A stretch of DNA of 64,000 bases, from positions 62,001-126,000 of the forward strand of contig CAKUFD010000001.1 of assembly GCA_934647195.1 (NCBI GenBank), written 5' to 3'. Source of the stretch: an uncultured Collinsella sp. Its GTDB lineage: Bacteria > Actinomycetota > Coriobacteriia > Coriobacteriales > Coriobacteriaceae. Positions 52,032 to 61,604 of the stretch are shown in pieces. Both the position numbers and the translations under genes were made by a program. The notes under the pieces are model-generated. The model had not been told where the DNA came from and did not search any database. It saw only the letters and a program-made list of their open reading frames with translations. How positions within the stretch are numbered: position 1 is the stretch's first letter; the number at the start of each line of letters is the position of its first letter.

Positions 52032-53561
52032 CTACAAAGGATTACCCGCCTCAAATGCTTCGAGCGCCTCCTGCAGCATGGGGCCATCGGCGCGACAGGG
52101 CTCCGGGCCATGCTTGCGCAGCATGCGCGTCTCGTGGCCCTTTCCCGTCACGATCACCACCGCCGGGCGCGTGGTCTCACGCACCAGCGTGCGAATGGCC
52201 TGCTCGCGATCGACCACAATCTGCCAGTTATGATTGCCCTGCTCATCCACAAAGTGAGCGATGGTCTTGCAAATGTCCTGGACATCCTCGGGGCCCGGGT
52301 CATCCTCGGTAATCACAATGCGATCGGCATACTTGCCCGCGGCAACGCCCATGGTCTCGCGGCGATCCACGCCTTTACCGCCCGTGGCACCAAATACCAC
52401 GGCAAGCTCGCGATCGGGATAGTTCTCGCGCAGGTCGCGGAGCATGGTCTCGAGGCTCATACCGTTATGGGCAAAGTCGACGACGCCCACGATAGTGCCG
52501 GACTCGGTGGGATACATCTCCATGCGACCGGGAACACGAACCTGCTCAAAGCCGTGAACGATGGCGTCTTCCTCAACACCCAAAGCCTCGGCGCAGGCGA
52601 TAGCACCGAGCACATTGGAAATATTGAACTTAACGGGTGTGGGCACCAGCACGTCGCGCGAGAAACGCGGAGTCACCACCGAGGCGACGATACCACGAGG
52701 GCCATGGACAAGGTTCGTGGTATAGACGTCGGCATCGCTATTGGAAAGCGAGTATGTCACCACGCGCTCGCATACGCGCGCGGCCTCGAGGACTTCGTCT
52801 ACATGATCCATGTCGAGATTGACCACGGCGGCTCGGCTCTGCTTGAAAATCTTGAGCTTGGAGGCAAAGTAATCTTCGAATGTCGGATGCTCGATGGGCG
52901 AAATGTGATCCTCGCCAATATTGGTGAAGGCTCCCACAGCAAAATCGACACCGTAGGTGCGCTCATATTTAAGCGCCTGGCTCGAGGCCTCCATAATCAC
53001 GTGCTCGCAGCCACTCAAGACAGCGTTTGAAAGACGACGCTCGAGCTCAAAGGATTCGGGTGTCGTGAGCTTGGAAATGCCCGATTCAACGCCGTCGTCA
53101 AACTCGACGCTCGAAAACAGCGCCGACGTATGGCACCCCACAAGGCGCGCATGTGCGTCAAGCACTCCCTTGAGATAGTAAGCGCTGGTGGTCTTGCCTT
53201 TGGTGCCCGTAAAAGCGCACACCCCAACCTTGCCGCTGGGATGGTCGTAGGCTATATCTGCCAGACAGCCCAACGTGCGACGGATATCGCTGACGATGAT
53301 GCAAGGGACATCAACCTCGTAATCGATCTCGGACACATAGGCAACGGCGCCCGCCTCAATCGCCTGCAACAGGTACTCGCGCTTAAAGCTTGCACCCTTG
53401 CAAACAAAAAGCGTAGCCGCGCGGCTCAGCTGGGAGTTGTCGGTAGCGAATTCGATGAGCGCATCGGTATCGAATTCATCGGCGCGAACAAAGACATCGG
53501 CACCCTTGAGTGCTTCTACAAGCATCCCCAGGGCATGCGCGGTCTGCGTGGTTTCTTGCAT
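52032..53561 (-). CDS. murE: MurE-type UDP-MurNAc-tripeptide ligase
   Basis: This cytosolic ATP-dependent ligase adds the third stem-peptide residue to UDP-MurNAc-L-Ala-D-Glu. It has 509 residues. The ATP loop is FTGTKGKTTSAYYLK; the UMAG-binding TTPE segment, the NIGEDH Mur motif and a carbamylated-Lys region (ASKLKIF) are present. The specificity loop reads ITEDDPGPED, not the DNPR typical of diaminopimelate ligases, so lysine or ornithine is more likely the substrate. AAGGAGAG precedes ATG 53561. It is divergent from the amino-acid transporter gene. Confidence 0.9.
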   Translation of the reverse strand: MQETTQTAHALGMLVEALKGADVFVRADEFDTDALIEFATDNSQLSRAATLFVCKGASFKREYLLQAIEAGAVAYVSEIDYEVDVPCIIVSDIRRTLGCLADIAYDHPSGKVGVCAFTGTKGKTTSAYYLKGVLDAHARLVGCHTSALFSSVEFDDGVESGISKLTTPESFELERRLSNAVLSGCEHVIMEASSQALKYERTYGVDFAVGAFTNIGEDHISPIEHPTFEDYFASKLKIFKQSRAAVVNLDMDHVDEVLEAARVCERVVTYSLSNSDADVYTTNLVHGPRGIVASVVTPRFSRDVLVPTPVKFNISNVLGAIACAEALGVEEDAIVHGFEQVRVPGRMEMYPTESGTIVGVVDFAHNGMSLETMLRDLRENYPDRELAVVFGATGGKGVDRRETMGVAAGKYADRIVITEDDPGPEDVQDICKTIAHFVDEQGNHNWQIVVDREQAIRTLVRETTRPAVVIVTGKGHETRMLRKHGPEPCRADGPMLQEALEAFEAGNPL

Positions 53562-53733
53562 AGATCGGCTCTCCTTATCACGGCGGGCAAAAGCGCCCCG
53601 TATAAATCAAACGCACCAGCATTATAAATTGTTATTAACAGACACATGGAGGAATCGGGGTCAAGACATCCAAGTGCTATGCTTTTTGACTGCATAAACG
53701 CAGCTCATCCACTCAATCGGCAGAAAGAACCAT

Positions 53734-56526
53734 ATGCGCACACATCACCGTTTTGCCCAATCTGCCCGCCGCGCGTCCCTCGCCTTGTGCCTGGCCTCGC
53801 TTATCGCCGTAGCGCTCGCTCTCGCCGGATGCGGATCCGCAGCATCAAGCGGATCTGCGCAAAGCAGCAGCTACAAGCTTGTCGAGGACGGCAAGCTCAC
53901 CGTCGCGAGCGACCTCGCCACCCCGCCGTTCGAGTACGTGGACGACGCGGGCAACGATCAAGGCTTTACCGTGGAGCTCATGGGCATGATCGCCCAGGAG
54001 ATGGGCCTCGAGCTCAACTACCTGCCCGCGCAGAAGTTCGACAACATCATCCCGATGGCCAAGCAGGCCGTGAAAACCGACGTCTCGGCATGCAACATCA
54101 CCATTAACGACGCCCGTAAGAAAGAGGTCGACTTCACCGACCCCTACATGGACTCTAATCAGGGCGTCGCCGTCGCCAAGAACTCGGGCTACACCGATAC
54201 CGACTCGCTGAATGTCGCCGGCGTGAAAATCGCCGTCCAGTCGGGCACCACGTCTGAGGAGTGGGCGCAGGAAAATCTGCCCCGCGCGACCACCGTCAAC
54301 TTTGACGACTGGACCGCCGCCTTCACCGCCGTGATGAGCGGCCAATGCCAAGCCGTTGTGTGCGACCTCCCTGTCGAGCAGTGGATGGTCAAGAGTTCCT
54401 TCACGGATATGGAGATCATCGAGGAAGTTCCCACCGGCGAGCAGTTTGGCATCGCGGTTTCCAAGGACAACCCTAAGCTCACCGCCGCTATCAACGCCGC
54501 CCTCAAGCAAATTCGCGCCGACGGCCGCTATGACGAGCTCTACGAGAAATACTTTGGCACCAAGCCGAGCAGCAGCTCCAGCCCCGCTGCAGACACGCAA
54601 AGCTATAGCCTGGTCGAAGACGGAAAACTCACCGTCGCGAGCGACCTTGCCACCCCGCCGTTCGAGTACGTGGACGACTCCGGTAACGACCAGGGATTCA
54701 CTTTCGAGCTGATGGGCAAGATCGCCAACAAGCTGGGACTCGAGCTCAACTACCTCCCCGCGCAGAAGTTCGACAACATCATCCCGATGGTCAAACAGGG
54801 CGTAAAGACCGACGTAGGCGCCTGCAACATCACCATCAACGACGCGCGTAAAAAGGAAATCGATTTCACCGATCCCTATATGGATTCGAACCAGGGCATC
54901 GCCACGGTCACGGGCTCCCAGTACGACTCACTCGACAGCCTTAATGTCGAGGGCGTGAAAATCGCTGCGCAATCCGGCACCACATCCGAGGAATGGGCAA
55001 CCGAGAACCTGCCAAACGCCACGGTCGTGACGTTCGACGACTGGACCGCCGCCTTCACCGCCGTGATGAGCGACCAGTGCCAGGCGGTCATCTGCGACCT
55101 TCCCGTCGAGCAGTGGATGGTCAAGAGCTCCTTTACAAACATGACCATCATCAAAGAGATCCCCACCGGCGAGCAGTTTGGCATCGCGGTGTCCAAGGAC
55201 AACCCCGAGCTCACCGCCGCCATCAATCAGGCGCTGGCCGAGCTCAAGGAATCCGGTGAATACGACGAGCTGTACGAAAAGTACTTTGGCTCCACCCCCA
55301 GCAGCAGCGATGGAGCTTCTGCCGCTAGCACCGACGGCGATGCCAGCACGGCAGACAGCTCCTCATCCACGTTGCAGGTTACAAAAGCCACCGCGCGCTC
55401 CAACGAAGACGGCGGCACCAATGTGCTTGGCGGAATTGCCACGCGCCTCACCTGGGAGGCAACGACCGGCACCGAAGAGAACGTCAGCAAGGTCACGCTC
55501 GCCCTGCCCGAAGGCGGCTCGTTCGAAGATTCCAGCGCTACGGTAACCGTGCTCAACGGTCTTGACCGCACCGATGTTAAGGCGACGGCCAACGTTGAGA
55601 AATCGAACCTGGCGATTTCCTTCGCCGAACCCATCGCCGCTGGCAGCAACGTGCGCATCGAGGTCGAGGGTGTCGTGTTCCCCAGCTCCGCCGGTGCCTA
55701 CGCCGTTGACGGCACCTATGAGCTTGCCGATGGAAGCGAATGTGAGCTTCCCACCAGCCCCACCACCGCCGTAACCGAGAGCACGGTCGTGCAGAACATC
55801 GTCCGCTGGCTCGATGGCCAAGCCTGGGTCGAGGCATGGAACGCCAATCCCTTCCTGGGCATGTTCTTCAAGCCCCAGTATGTGGTGACCTCGATCGCCT
55901 CGCTCTTCCAAGGCTGGGGCATCGCGTTGCTCGTCACCGCTATCGGCTTCCCACTTGCCATCCCCATCGGCCTGCTCTTCGCCTTTATGAAGATGAGCCG
56001 CCGTCGCTACCTGCGCGGCATCGCCATCTGCTACATCAACTTCCTGCGCGGAACGCCGCTCTTCCTGCAGATATACATCGCCTTCTTTGGCCTGCCGATG
56101 GTCGGCCTCAACCTGCCCAACCTGCCGCTTGGCGTGGCCGTACTTGCCATCAACTGCTCTGCCTATCTTGCCGAGATCTTCCGTGCGGGCATCGAATCTA
56201 TCAGCAAGGGCCAGCACGAGGCCGCAACCGCACTGGGCATGAACTGGTTCCAAACCATGGGGCTCATCATCGTCCCGCAGTCCGTCCGCCGCGTGATCCC
56301 CACCATGACCAGCGAGTTTGTCATGCTCTACAAGGACACCTCGCTCCTTTCGAGCGTAGGCGTCATGGAGCTGATGATGTTCTCCAAGAACCTCACGGCA
56401 ACCACGGGCAATATCACGCCCTACATCTGCGCCGCACTTTACTATCTTGTCGTCACCATCCCGCTGATCCACTTTGTGGGCAAGATCGAAAAGAAGCTTG
56501 CAGCAAGCGGCAGCGACGCACGATAG
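53734..56526 (+). CDS. Double substrate-binding domain/permease fusion (GlnP-like)
   Basis: This 930-residue lipoprotein-permease begins with a signal peptide ending in the lipobox LAGC (Cys 33). Two nearly identical type 3 amino-acid-binding domains follow (about 46-280 and 290-525; both start LVEDGKLTVASDLATPPFEY). An Ser-rich linker, an Ig-like beta domain (about 545-690) and a polar-amino-acid permease domain (about 705-920, with EAATALGMNWFQTMGLIIVP as the ATPase-contact loop) complete it. The two receptor copies are a direct DNA repeat with a 732-bp period. No ATPase gene follows. The substrate is probably a polar amino acid. Confidence 0.93.
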   Translation: MRTHHRFAQSARRASLALCLASLIAVALALAGCGSAASSGSAQSSSYKLVEDGKLTVASDLATPPFEYVDDAGNDQGFTVELMGMIAQEMGLELNYLPAQKFDNIIPMAKQAVKTDVSACNITINDARKKEVDFTDPYMDSNQGVAVAKNSGYTDTDSLNVAGVKIAVQSGTTSEEWAQENLPRATTVNFDDWTAAFTAVMSGQCQAVVCDLPVEQWMVKSSFTDMEIIEEVPTGEQFGIAVSKDNPKLTAAINAALKQIRADGRYDELYEKYFGTKPSSSSSPAADTQSYSLVEDGKLTVASDLATPPFEYVDDSGNDQGFTFELMGKIANKLGLELNYLPAQKFDNIIPMVKQGVKTDVGACNITINDARKKEIDFTDPYMDSNQGIATVTGSQYDSLDSLNVEGVKIAAQSGTTSEEWATENLPNATVVTFDDWTAAFTAVMSDQCQAVICDLPVEQWMVKSSFTNMTIIKEIPTGEQFGIAVSKDNPELTAAINQALAELKESGEYDELYEKYFGSTPSSSDGASAASTDGDASTADSSSSTLQVTKATARSNEDGGTNVLGGIATRLTWEATTGTEENVSKVTLALPEGGSFEDSSATVTVLNGLDRTDVKATANVEKSNLAISFAEPIAAGSNVRIEVEGVVFPSSAGAYAVDGTYELADGSECELPTSPTTAVTESTVVQNIVRWLDGQAWVEAWNANPFLGMFFKPQYVVTSIASLFQGWGIALLVTAIGFPLAIPIGLLFAFMKMSRRRYLRGIAICYINFLRGTPLFLQIYIAFFGLPMVGLNLPNLPLGVAVLAINCSAYLAEIFRAGIESISKGQHEAATALGMNWFQTMGLIIVPQSVRRVIPTMTSEFVMLYKDTSLLSSVGVMELMMFSKNLTATTGNITPYICAALYYLVVTIPLIHFVGKIEKKLAASGSDAR

Positions 56527-56556
56527 CTCGCACCCGTAAAAGGCACCGTAACGCTC

Positions 56557-56594
56557 AAAGGCCTCCCCGCTCGCATGAACGGGGAGGCCTTTTA
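56557..56594. terminator. Terminator after the GlnP-like gene
   Basis: The stem AAAGGCCTCCCC (56557-56568) / GGGGAGGCCTTT (56581-56592) is followed by T. The same hairpin with the identical loop recurs near 62357-62390. Confidence 0.88.
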
Positions 56595-56620
56595 TGCTAA
56601 ACACGTTGGAAATGAGCGAA

Positions 56621-57343
56621 CTACACAGGCAGCGAGTCTGAGTCGATGGTCTGGTACTCGGAGCGGTCTCCGGGGAATCGGGCTACCAGGCTCTCAAAAG
56701 GACGACCGTCATCCAAATAGCCAATCTGCTCGACTTCGAGCAAAGGAGCCCCCTCGGGAATACCCAAGATTTCGCACTCACGCTCCGACGCCGTCACTGC
56801 TCGCAACGTCTTGTGAAAGCTATCGGGCGTGACATCGTAATTCTCATCAATCCATTGGCGAATAGATGTCTCGGCAGAGGTCAGACGAATATCCCTAAAG
56901 ATCTCGACCGGATAATAGAGATACTGCACGTCAATTGCCTGCCCGTTATGCAAATGCGAGCGTTCGATATAGAACGTGAAGCTAAACTCATGCAAACCAA
57001 GTTCATGGCGCACGTGTTCATCGGGTTTGACCACAGTGAACTCATGAACCGTACAGCTCGGATGCTTGGCAAGATTGACATCGATATCATCGGTGAGGGA
57101 AATGGTATTGAGCGGTTTGTCGAAGGACTGCGTTGCGACCTTCTTCACGTATACGCCCGACCCACGCTTGCGTGAGACGAGGCCGCGCTTCTCGAGCTCA
57201 TCCATAACCTGCTCGATTGTCGTGCGGCTCACGTGATATGCCTTGGTCATCTCCACAACCGTAGGCAGCTGATCGTAAGGCTGCAGATCGCCTCTTCGAA
57301 TACAGCCCTCGATATCCTTAACGATGTCCTTGTATTTTGCCAC
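56621..57343 (-). CDS. GntR/HutC-family regulator (UTRA domain)
   Basis: This regulator has 240 residues. The winged helix is at about 5-70 (DLQPYDQLPTVVEMTKAYHV, SRTTIEQVMDELEKRGLVSR, GSGVYV), and the UTRA ligand domain at about 90-235. It starts with GTG 57343 after GAGGGT. It lies directly downstream of the dga-type PTS operon on the same strand and probably controls it. In Salmonella the corresponding operon is driven by a sigma-54 activator, so this is a different control scheme. It converges with the GlnP-like gene. Confidence 0.92.
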   Translation of the reverse strand: MAKYKDIVKDIEGCIRRGDLQPYDQLPTVVEMTKAYHVSRTTIEQVMDELEKRGLVSRKRGSGVYVKKVATQSFDKPLNTISLTDDIDVNLAKHPSCTVHEFTVVKPDEHVRHELGLHEFSFTFYIERSHLHNGQAIDVQYLYYPVEIFRDIRLTSAETSIRQWIDENYDVTPDSFHKTLRAVTASERECEILGIPEGAPLLEVEQIGYLDDGRPFESLVARFPGDRSEYQTIDSDSLPV

Positions 57344-57382
57344 TAACCCTCAAATCACCATGCTAGACATGTCATGTAAGTC

Positions 57383-57434
57383 GAGTCGGATCCCAAGCGT
57401 ATCGGAACCCGACTCAAAGCATTCTAGAATTATA
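57383..57434 (-). promoter_or_regulatory. Promoter and dyad upstream of the GntR gene
   Basis: A minus-strand -10 TATAAT (57429-57434) is followed downstream by the inverted repeat CCGACTC (57409-57415) / GAGTCGG (57383-57389). The dyad sits around the expected transcript start and could be the GntR-family operator. The -35 element is weak. Confidence 0.5.
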
Positions 57435-57513
57435 TTCCCACAGGCAGGGAACGTTTTTTACGATAAGCCCCTATGACGAGGACATCTACACCGTATTACT
57501 GCACTAACGGCAC

Positions 57514-58248
57514 CTAAACCATGGCCTTGACCATGGCGAGGAGGCGCTCGACGTCCTCGATGCGCGTATCGCCCGTGGCTTTGTCGATAATCGAGCTATA
57601 GACGTGCGGGATCACCTTGGGCACACCGGCGTCCAGGATGATATGCATAATCTCTTCGAAGTTCTCCAGATCGATGCCACCCGTCGGCTCCAAGATGAAG
57701 TCCTGACGCGCGCAGGCCTCGGCAACCGCCTTAAGCTCCTCCTTGACCTTAAGACCACCCATGGGGAAGAACTTGAGCGAGTTGCCGCCCATCTCCTTCA
57801 CGATAGCGATCAGGGTATCGGCGGGAACCAATGCGGGCTCGGCGCACTCGCGGGAAAGCGGGCCAGTCGAAATCTTGACCAGACCGGGAGTTCCGGAAGG
57901 GCCAACCATGGCGTTAATGTGGCACTCGTCGTTGTCCACATTCGCGCGGGTGGCAGAGACAGCGCAGAAGGCCTGGTTAAAGTGATTGGCCTTGATCTCC
58001 TTTGCGACCTCGGCCACGGCGCGCCACTGGTTGGGGTTGCCGCCGCCCAGGCCAACCGAGAGATTGCCCTCAAGAACATCCATGTACTTGCTCATGTCCT
58101 CGATAGCTGCCTCGACGGTATCGTAGTCGGCCGTGAGAACGCCAACCTCAACATGACCTTCGGCAGCCTTGTAGATATCGGCGGCATTCTGCAGCGATCC
58201 ACCCAGAACATTCAGGCAGACGCGGTCGTTGTAATAGTTAATCGGCAT
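57514..58248 (-). CDS. dgaF: DgaF-type 2-dehydro-3-deoxy-phosphogluconate aldolase
   Basis: This TIM-barrel aldolase has 244 residues and belongs to the KDGP-aldolase family related to Salmonella DgaF. It shows LNVLGGSLQNAADIY, LSVGLGGGNPNQWRAV, LKFFPMGGLKVKEEL and FILEPTGGIDLENF. The reaction is 2-keto-3-deoxy-gluconate-6-phosphate to pyruvate plus glyceraldehyde-3-phosphate. It starts 2 bases after the DgaE stop, with GGAGGG inside dgaE as ribosome site. It is the last enzyme gene of the operon. Confidence 0.93.
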   Translation of the reverse strand: MPINYYNDRVCLNVLGGSLQNAADIYKAAEGHVEVGVLTADYDTVEAAIEDMSKYMDVLEGNLSVGLGGGNPNQWRAVAEVAKEIKANHFNQAFCAVSATRANVDNDECHINAMVGPSGTPGLVKISTGPLSRECAEPALVPADTLIAIVKEMGGNSLKFFPMGGLKVKEELKAVAEACARQDFILEPTGGIDLENFEEIMHIILDAGVPKVIPHVYSSIIDKATGDTRIEDVERLLAMVKAMV

Positions 58249-58250
58249 AA

Positions 58251-59360
58251 TTAGCCCTCCATAATCTGTTTGAGAACTTCGACGATAAGCTCCTTATCGC
58301 CCTCGAGCATCGGACGCGGATCGAAATCGATCTTCCCGAGATTCAAAAACTCCGTACGGGCCCACACGATCGGATCGCCCGAAACAAGCTTCTCATTGAC
58401 CTGCTCCATGGTGAGGCCTGCAGGAGCCTCGGAATCAAAGGTGATACGGCAGCGGAAAATCGCACGTCCCGCCTCGTCCTGAATCTTCTCGGCATGCAAA
58501 CCGCGAATCTGATTGATCTCGCTGACAAGCCAATCGATCTTCGCCACATTAACCTCGACCTCGGCGGCATGGTCGCGCGCCTCGTACTGATCGAGCGCGG
58601 CAAGAAGACCCATAATCTGCTCCTTGCCCACTTTCATGGCGCGTCCCACACCGTGATATTGGCGCTTTGCCCATTCGGCATACTCACGTTTGCCGCACAT
58701 AAATCCCGAGGTCGTAGCCTCAAGCGCCTTTGCGCCCGAATAGCAAACGATATCGGCGCCCAGGGCGATGTACTTGCGGAAATCCTCCTCGGCAGCGCAG
58801 TCCATCACGAAGGGGAGATTGTGCGCGTGGGCGATGTCGCGCATCGTCTCGATATCAACCATGCCCTTTTGCACGCAATGGTGGCTCTTCACATAGAGCA
58901 GGCATACGGTTTTATCGGTGATGGCTTCCTCGATATCCTCGGGGTGCACCTCGTTTGCCTGACCGCACTCGACAGGGCGACCTCCGCCAAGGCGAATCAT
59001 GGTCTGGATAGGTGCGCCAAAGTCGATCGAATGGCCCTTTTGAAGAACCACCTCGTTTGCCGCTCCGCAGGGATCGGGGAGCTTGTATACGGCGGTCCAC
59101 TGACCTCGCGTCACCAGGCCCGCGATGGACAGGGCCAGCGCTGCCGAGGCGCAAGACGTCACGCAGGCGCCCTCGGCTCCGGTATGCTCCGCAATCAGCT
59201 CGCCCGCGCGGCCGATAAGATCGTCGATCACAACATAGGAGCTTGCGCCCTCAACCGCAGCTGCGGCAACCTTGTCGCTAATGGTCGAAACGCCCAGCTT
59301 GGTCACACGACCAGACGCGTTGACCACGCGCTTCAAACCGATGTTTTGATAGATGCTCAA
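58251..59360 (-). CDS. dgaE: DgaE-type D-glucosaminate-6-phosphate ammonia-lyase
   Basis: This SelA-like PLP enzyme has about 369 residues. It converts D-glucosaminate-6-phosphate to 2-keto-3-deoxy-gluconate-6-phosphate and ammonia. It shows the start IYQNIGLKRVVNASGRVT, EGACVTSCASAALALS, FVMDCAAEEDFRKYI and the PLP-lysine motif CYSGAKALEATTSGF. TTG 59360 is chosen: GAGAGGA lies 6 bases upstream and homologues begin with this MSIY-type sequence; ATG 59375 precedes the ribosome site. It lies between the PTS and dgaF. Confidence 0.93.
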   Translation of the reverse strand: MSIYQNIGLKRVVNASGRVTKLGVSTISDKVAAAAVEGASSYVVIDDLIGRAGELIAEHTGAEGACVTSCASAALALSIAGLVTRGQWTAVYKLPDPCGAANEVVLQKGHSIDFGAPIQTMIRLGGGRPVECGQANEVHPEDIEEAITDKTVCLLYVKSHHCVQKGMVDIETMRDIAHAHNLPFVMDCAAEEDFRKYIALGADIVCYSGAKALEATTSGFMCGKREYAEWAKRQYHGVGRAMKVGKEQIMGLLAALDQYEARDHAAEVEVNVAKIDWLVSEINQIRGLHAEKIQDEAGRAIFRCRITFDSEAPAGLTMEQVNEKLVSGDPIVWARTEFLNLGKIDFDPRPMLEGDKELIVEVLKQIMEG

Positions 59361-59463
59361 GGTCGATCCTCTCATATATCAATGATTCCATGGATACAGT
59401 AAGGCCGTTGGCAGCGCCAAGAGGAGTCTCGCGCTGCCAACGGCGTTGGTGCCAATCTGGCTA

Positions 59464-59967
59464 TTAGAGGATGCCAAGGAGAGCGCACACAACACTGATG
59501 ACGATAATCGACAGCAGGATGACGTTGTAGCGCGGGCCCTTCTTCTGCATGTAGAAGTAGATACCGAACACAGCCACGAGCGGCAGGATACCGGGGACAA
59601 CAGCGTCCAGGATCTCCTGGAACACGAGGGTGTTGCCAGCGCCCATGGTGATCTGGAACGGAGTGGTGATCGCGATGTAGGAGCTGGACAGAGCGCCCAT
59701 CATGATCAGACCAAGCACGTTAGCAGCAAAGATGATGGACTGCATCATGCCGGACTGGAGGATGCCGGTGATAGACTGACGACCAAGCTTGTAGCCACGA
59801 TGCGTCATGAAGTACTGGATGATGATCGTGATGCCAGGCCACAGAATCAGAGGCATGATGCCGCCAAGAGCGCTGCCCTGGGAAGCATACGGGATGAAGA
59901 CGCCGTAGATGATGGGCATAACGACAGCCCAAACGATACCGTCGCCCATACCGGCAATGGGGCCCAT
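59464..59967 (-). pseudogene. PTS IID, C-terminal part out of frame
   Basis: This 167-residue frame continues the IID homology from LMGPIAGMGDGIVWAVVMPI through the C-terminal helices to the end. It is shifted by one base from the upstream IIC-IID frame. In minus-strand order, a CCACCTCC stretch (59984-59991) has one base too many for AIxSIKTGLMGP, the normal IID sequence. It can only be made if ribosomes start internally or the base is a sequence error. Confidence 0.8.
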
Positions 59968-61063
59968 AAGACCGGTCTTGATGGAGGTGGATGGCGGATC
60001 CGGGAACGGTGCCCTCGGTTGCAGCCTCCTCCTTCATGGCGATGGAGATGCCCTGGATCACGCCGCCGAGCGTACCCTCGGTGTTGAAGAAGGCCAGGTG
60101 ACGCTTAAGGGCCTCGGACAGGTCCTCCTTCTTGGGATAGAGCTTCTTCAGGCAGGGAATCATGGAAGCGCAGTACACGAGGCTCTGCAGGCGCTCGTAG
60201 GAGTTGGACTCCTCGCAGCCAAAGTAGTACAGCCAGAACGACTTGCTAACGTCCTTCTTGGTGAGAAGGCCGCTCTTTTCCTTGACGTCTTCCTCGGAGG
60301 TGGCAGTCACCTTTGCGTTAGCAGCCTCGGGGAACATGATCATGCGGAGCACGAGAGCGATGATCAGGCCGAAGATAGCCATACCCATGACAGGGATGCC
60401 CAGGTAAGCAACGGCGAAGTAGCCCAGGAAGAAGAAGGGGATGAGCTCCTTCTTGCCGATGACCATGATGGTCAGGGCAAAGCCGAGGGCGGGAAGGATG
60501 CCGCCCATGACCTCGAAGGAATGGGTGAGGACAGCGGGAAGGGCGTTGATGAGGCCCTGTGCCCAATCGGCACCCAGGAAGTCGATAGCGAAGACGAACG
60601 GGAAGCGGATCACGAAGCCCATGAGTGCCGGATACAGGTAAGCGCAGCGATAGATGCCAGCGGTGTTGGCGTCCTCGGCGTACTTGTCTGCCAGGTGAAC
60701 CCAAAAGGCATTGGTGGTACGACGCAGCTGGTCAACGAACACGCCGATGATGCCAAAGGGCACAGCCAGAGCAACGGCGAGCTCGGGGGACATGCCGGAC
60801 ATAACGCCCAGGGGGATGGCGATGCAGCCGGCAAGAGCGGGATCGTTAGGAACGTTGCCGCCAGGAGTGGACGTAACACCCAGATAGACGAGCTGCAAAG
60901 CAGCGCCGATCTCCATAGCGGTGACCATCTGGCCGGTAATCAGACCGACGAACACGCCGATCGTCGCGGGCTGGAGCAGGGCACTAGAAATGGTGTAGCC
61001 AAAGCGCAGACGGGCAATCCAGTAATAGATGCCCATGCAAATGGCAATACCGAGAGTACTCAT
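59720..61063 (-). CDS. dgaC: Fused PTS IIC-IID, frameshifted in IID
   Basis: This ORF has 447 residues. Residues 1 to about 250 are a full mannose-family IIC (MEIGAALQLVYLGVTSTPGG, LAVPFGIIGVFVDQLRR). After a linker, about 265-355 is the N-terminal part of IID (SLVYCASMIPCLKKLYPKK, LGGVIQGISIAMKEE). The fused arrangement differs from the separate IIC and IID genes at 25.6-27.2 kb. After GTVPGSAI the frame leaves the family and reads unrelated sequence. Removing one base at about 59984-59991 would restore a single protein of about 532 residues. AGGAGG precedes ATG 61063. Confidence 0.85.
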   Translation of the reverse strand: MSTLGIAICMGIYYWIARLRFGYTISSALLQPATIGVFVGLITGQMVTAMEIGAALQLVYLGVTSTPGGNVPNDPALAGCIAIPLGVMSGMSPELAVALAVPFGIIGVFVDQLRRTTNAFWVHLADKYAEDANTAGIYRCAYLYPALMGFVIRFPFVFAIDFLGADWAQGLINALPAVLTHSFEVMGGILPALGFALTIMVIGKKELIPFFFLGYFAVAYLGIPVMGMAIFGLIIALVLRMIMFPEAANAKVTATSEEDVKEKSGLLTKKDVSKSFWLYYFGCEESNSYERLQSLVYCASMIPCLKKLYPKKEDLSEALKRHLAFFNTEGTLGGVIQGISIAMKEEAATEGTVPGSAIHLHQDRSYGPHCRYGRRYRLGCRYAHHLRRLHPVCFPGQRSWRHHASDSVAWHHDHHPVLHDASWLQAWSSVYHRHPPVRHDAVHHLCC

Positions 61064-61096
61064 GCTGACCTCCTAAAACAGTGATTCGGAACTTTG

Positions 61097-61588
61097 CTAA
61101 GCGCGATATTTCTTAAGAATCGAGTCGACCTTCTGCGGTGCGTCCTCGGGAATGGTCTGGAAGATGATGTCCATGCCATCGCCAGCCAGGTGCTCCAAAA
61201 TCTCGGCATCGACATCGTCGAGCGTGATGTTTTGGAACACAACCTTGCGTTCGGGACCGCCACCAAGGCCGCCCACCTGAGCAGACGTCACCTTGACGCC
61301 GGCGTCGTAGATGTTTTTGAGTGCGGCGAGGCTCGGGAGCAGCATCAAAACGTTGCCGTTGCCAAAAACATCCTTCTGGTACTCCTCGACAGCCTGGGCC
61401 TCGGTGAGGCAGACGACCTCGATGCCCGCCGGCGCCGACATGAGGTAGATGTTCCTCATGAACTCATCGTTTGCGAGCTCGTCGCTCACAACGATGATTT
61501 TGTTCGCCTGCACCTGATTGACCCACTTGGTCATGACCTGACCGTGAATGAGACGCGAATCGATACGTGTAAGAACGAGATTACCCAT
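61097..61588 (-). CDS. dgaB: PTS mannose-family IIB (dga-type)
   Basis: This phosphocarrier has 163 residues. It starts MGNLVLTRIDSRLIHGQVMT; the His in RLIHGQV is the phosphorylation site. It carries the phosphate to the incoming sugar acid at the IIC-IID permease. A good GGAAAGGGGG ribosome site precedes ATG 61588. It lies between IIA (16-base gap) and the IIC-IID gene (33-base gap). The substrate assignment comes from the dgaE-dgaF neighbours. Confidence 0.92.
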   Translation of the reverse strand: MGNLVLTRIDSRLIHGQVMTKWVNQVQANKIIVVSDELANDEFMRNIYLMSAPAGIEVVCLTEAQAVEEYQKDVFGNGNVLMLLPSLAALKNIYDAGVKVTSAQVGGLGGGPERKVVFQNITLDDVDAEILEHLAGDGMDIIFQTIPEDAPQKVDSILKKYRA

Positions 61589-61604
61589 GCTCTTCCCCCT
61601 TTCC

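Noticed and set aside
59980-59995. Programmed frameshift joining the IIC-IID parts
   Set aside because: No slippery heptamer or stimulatory structure is evident. A simple one-base insertion in CCACCTCC explains the data better.
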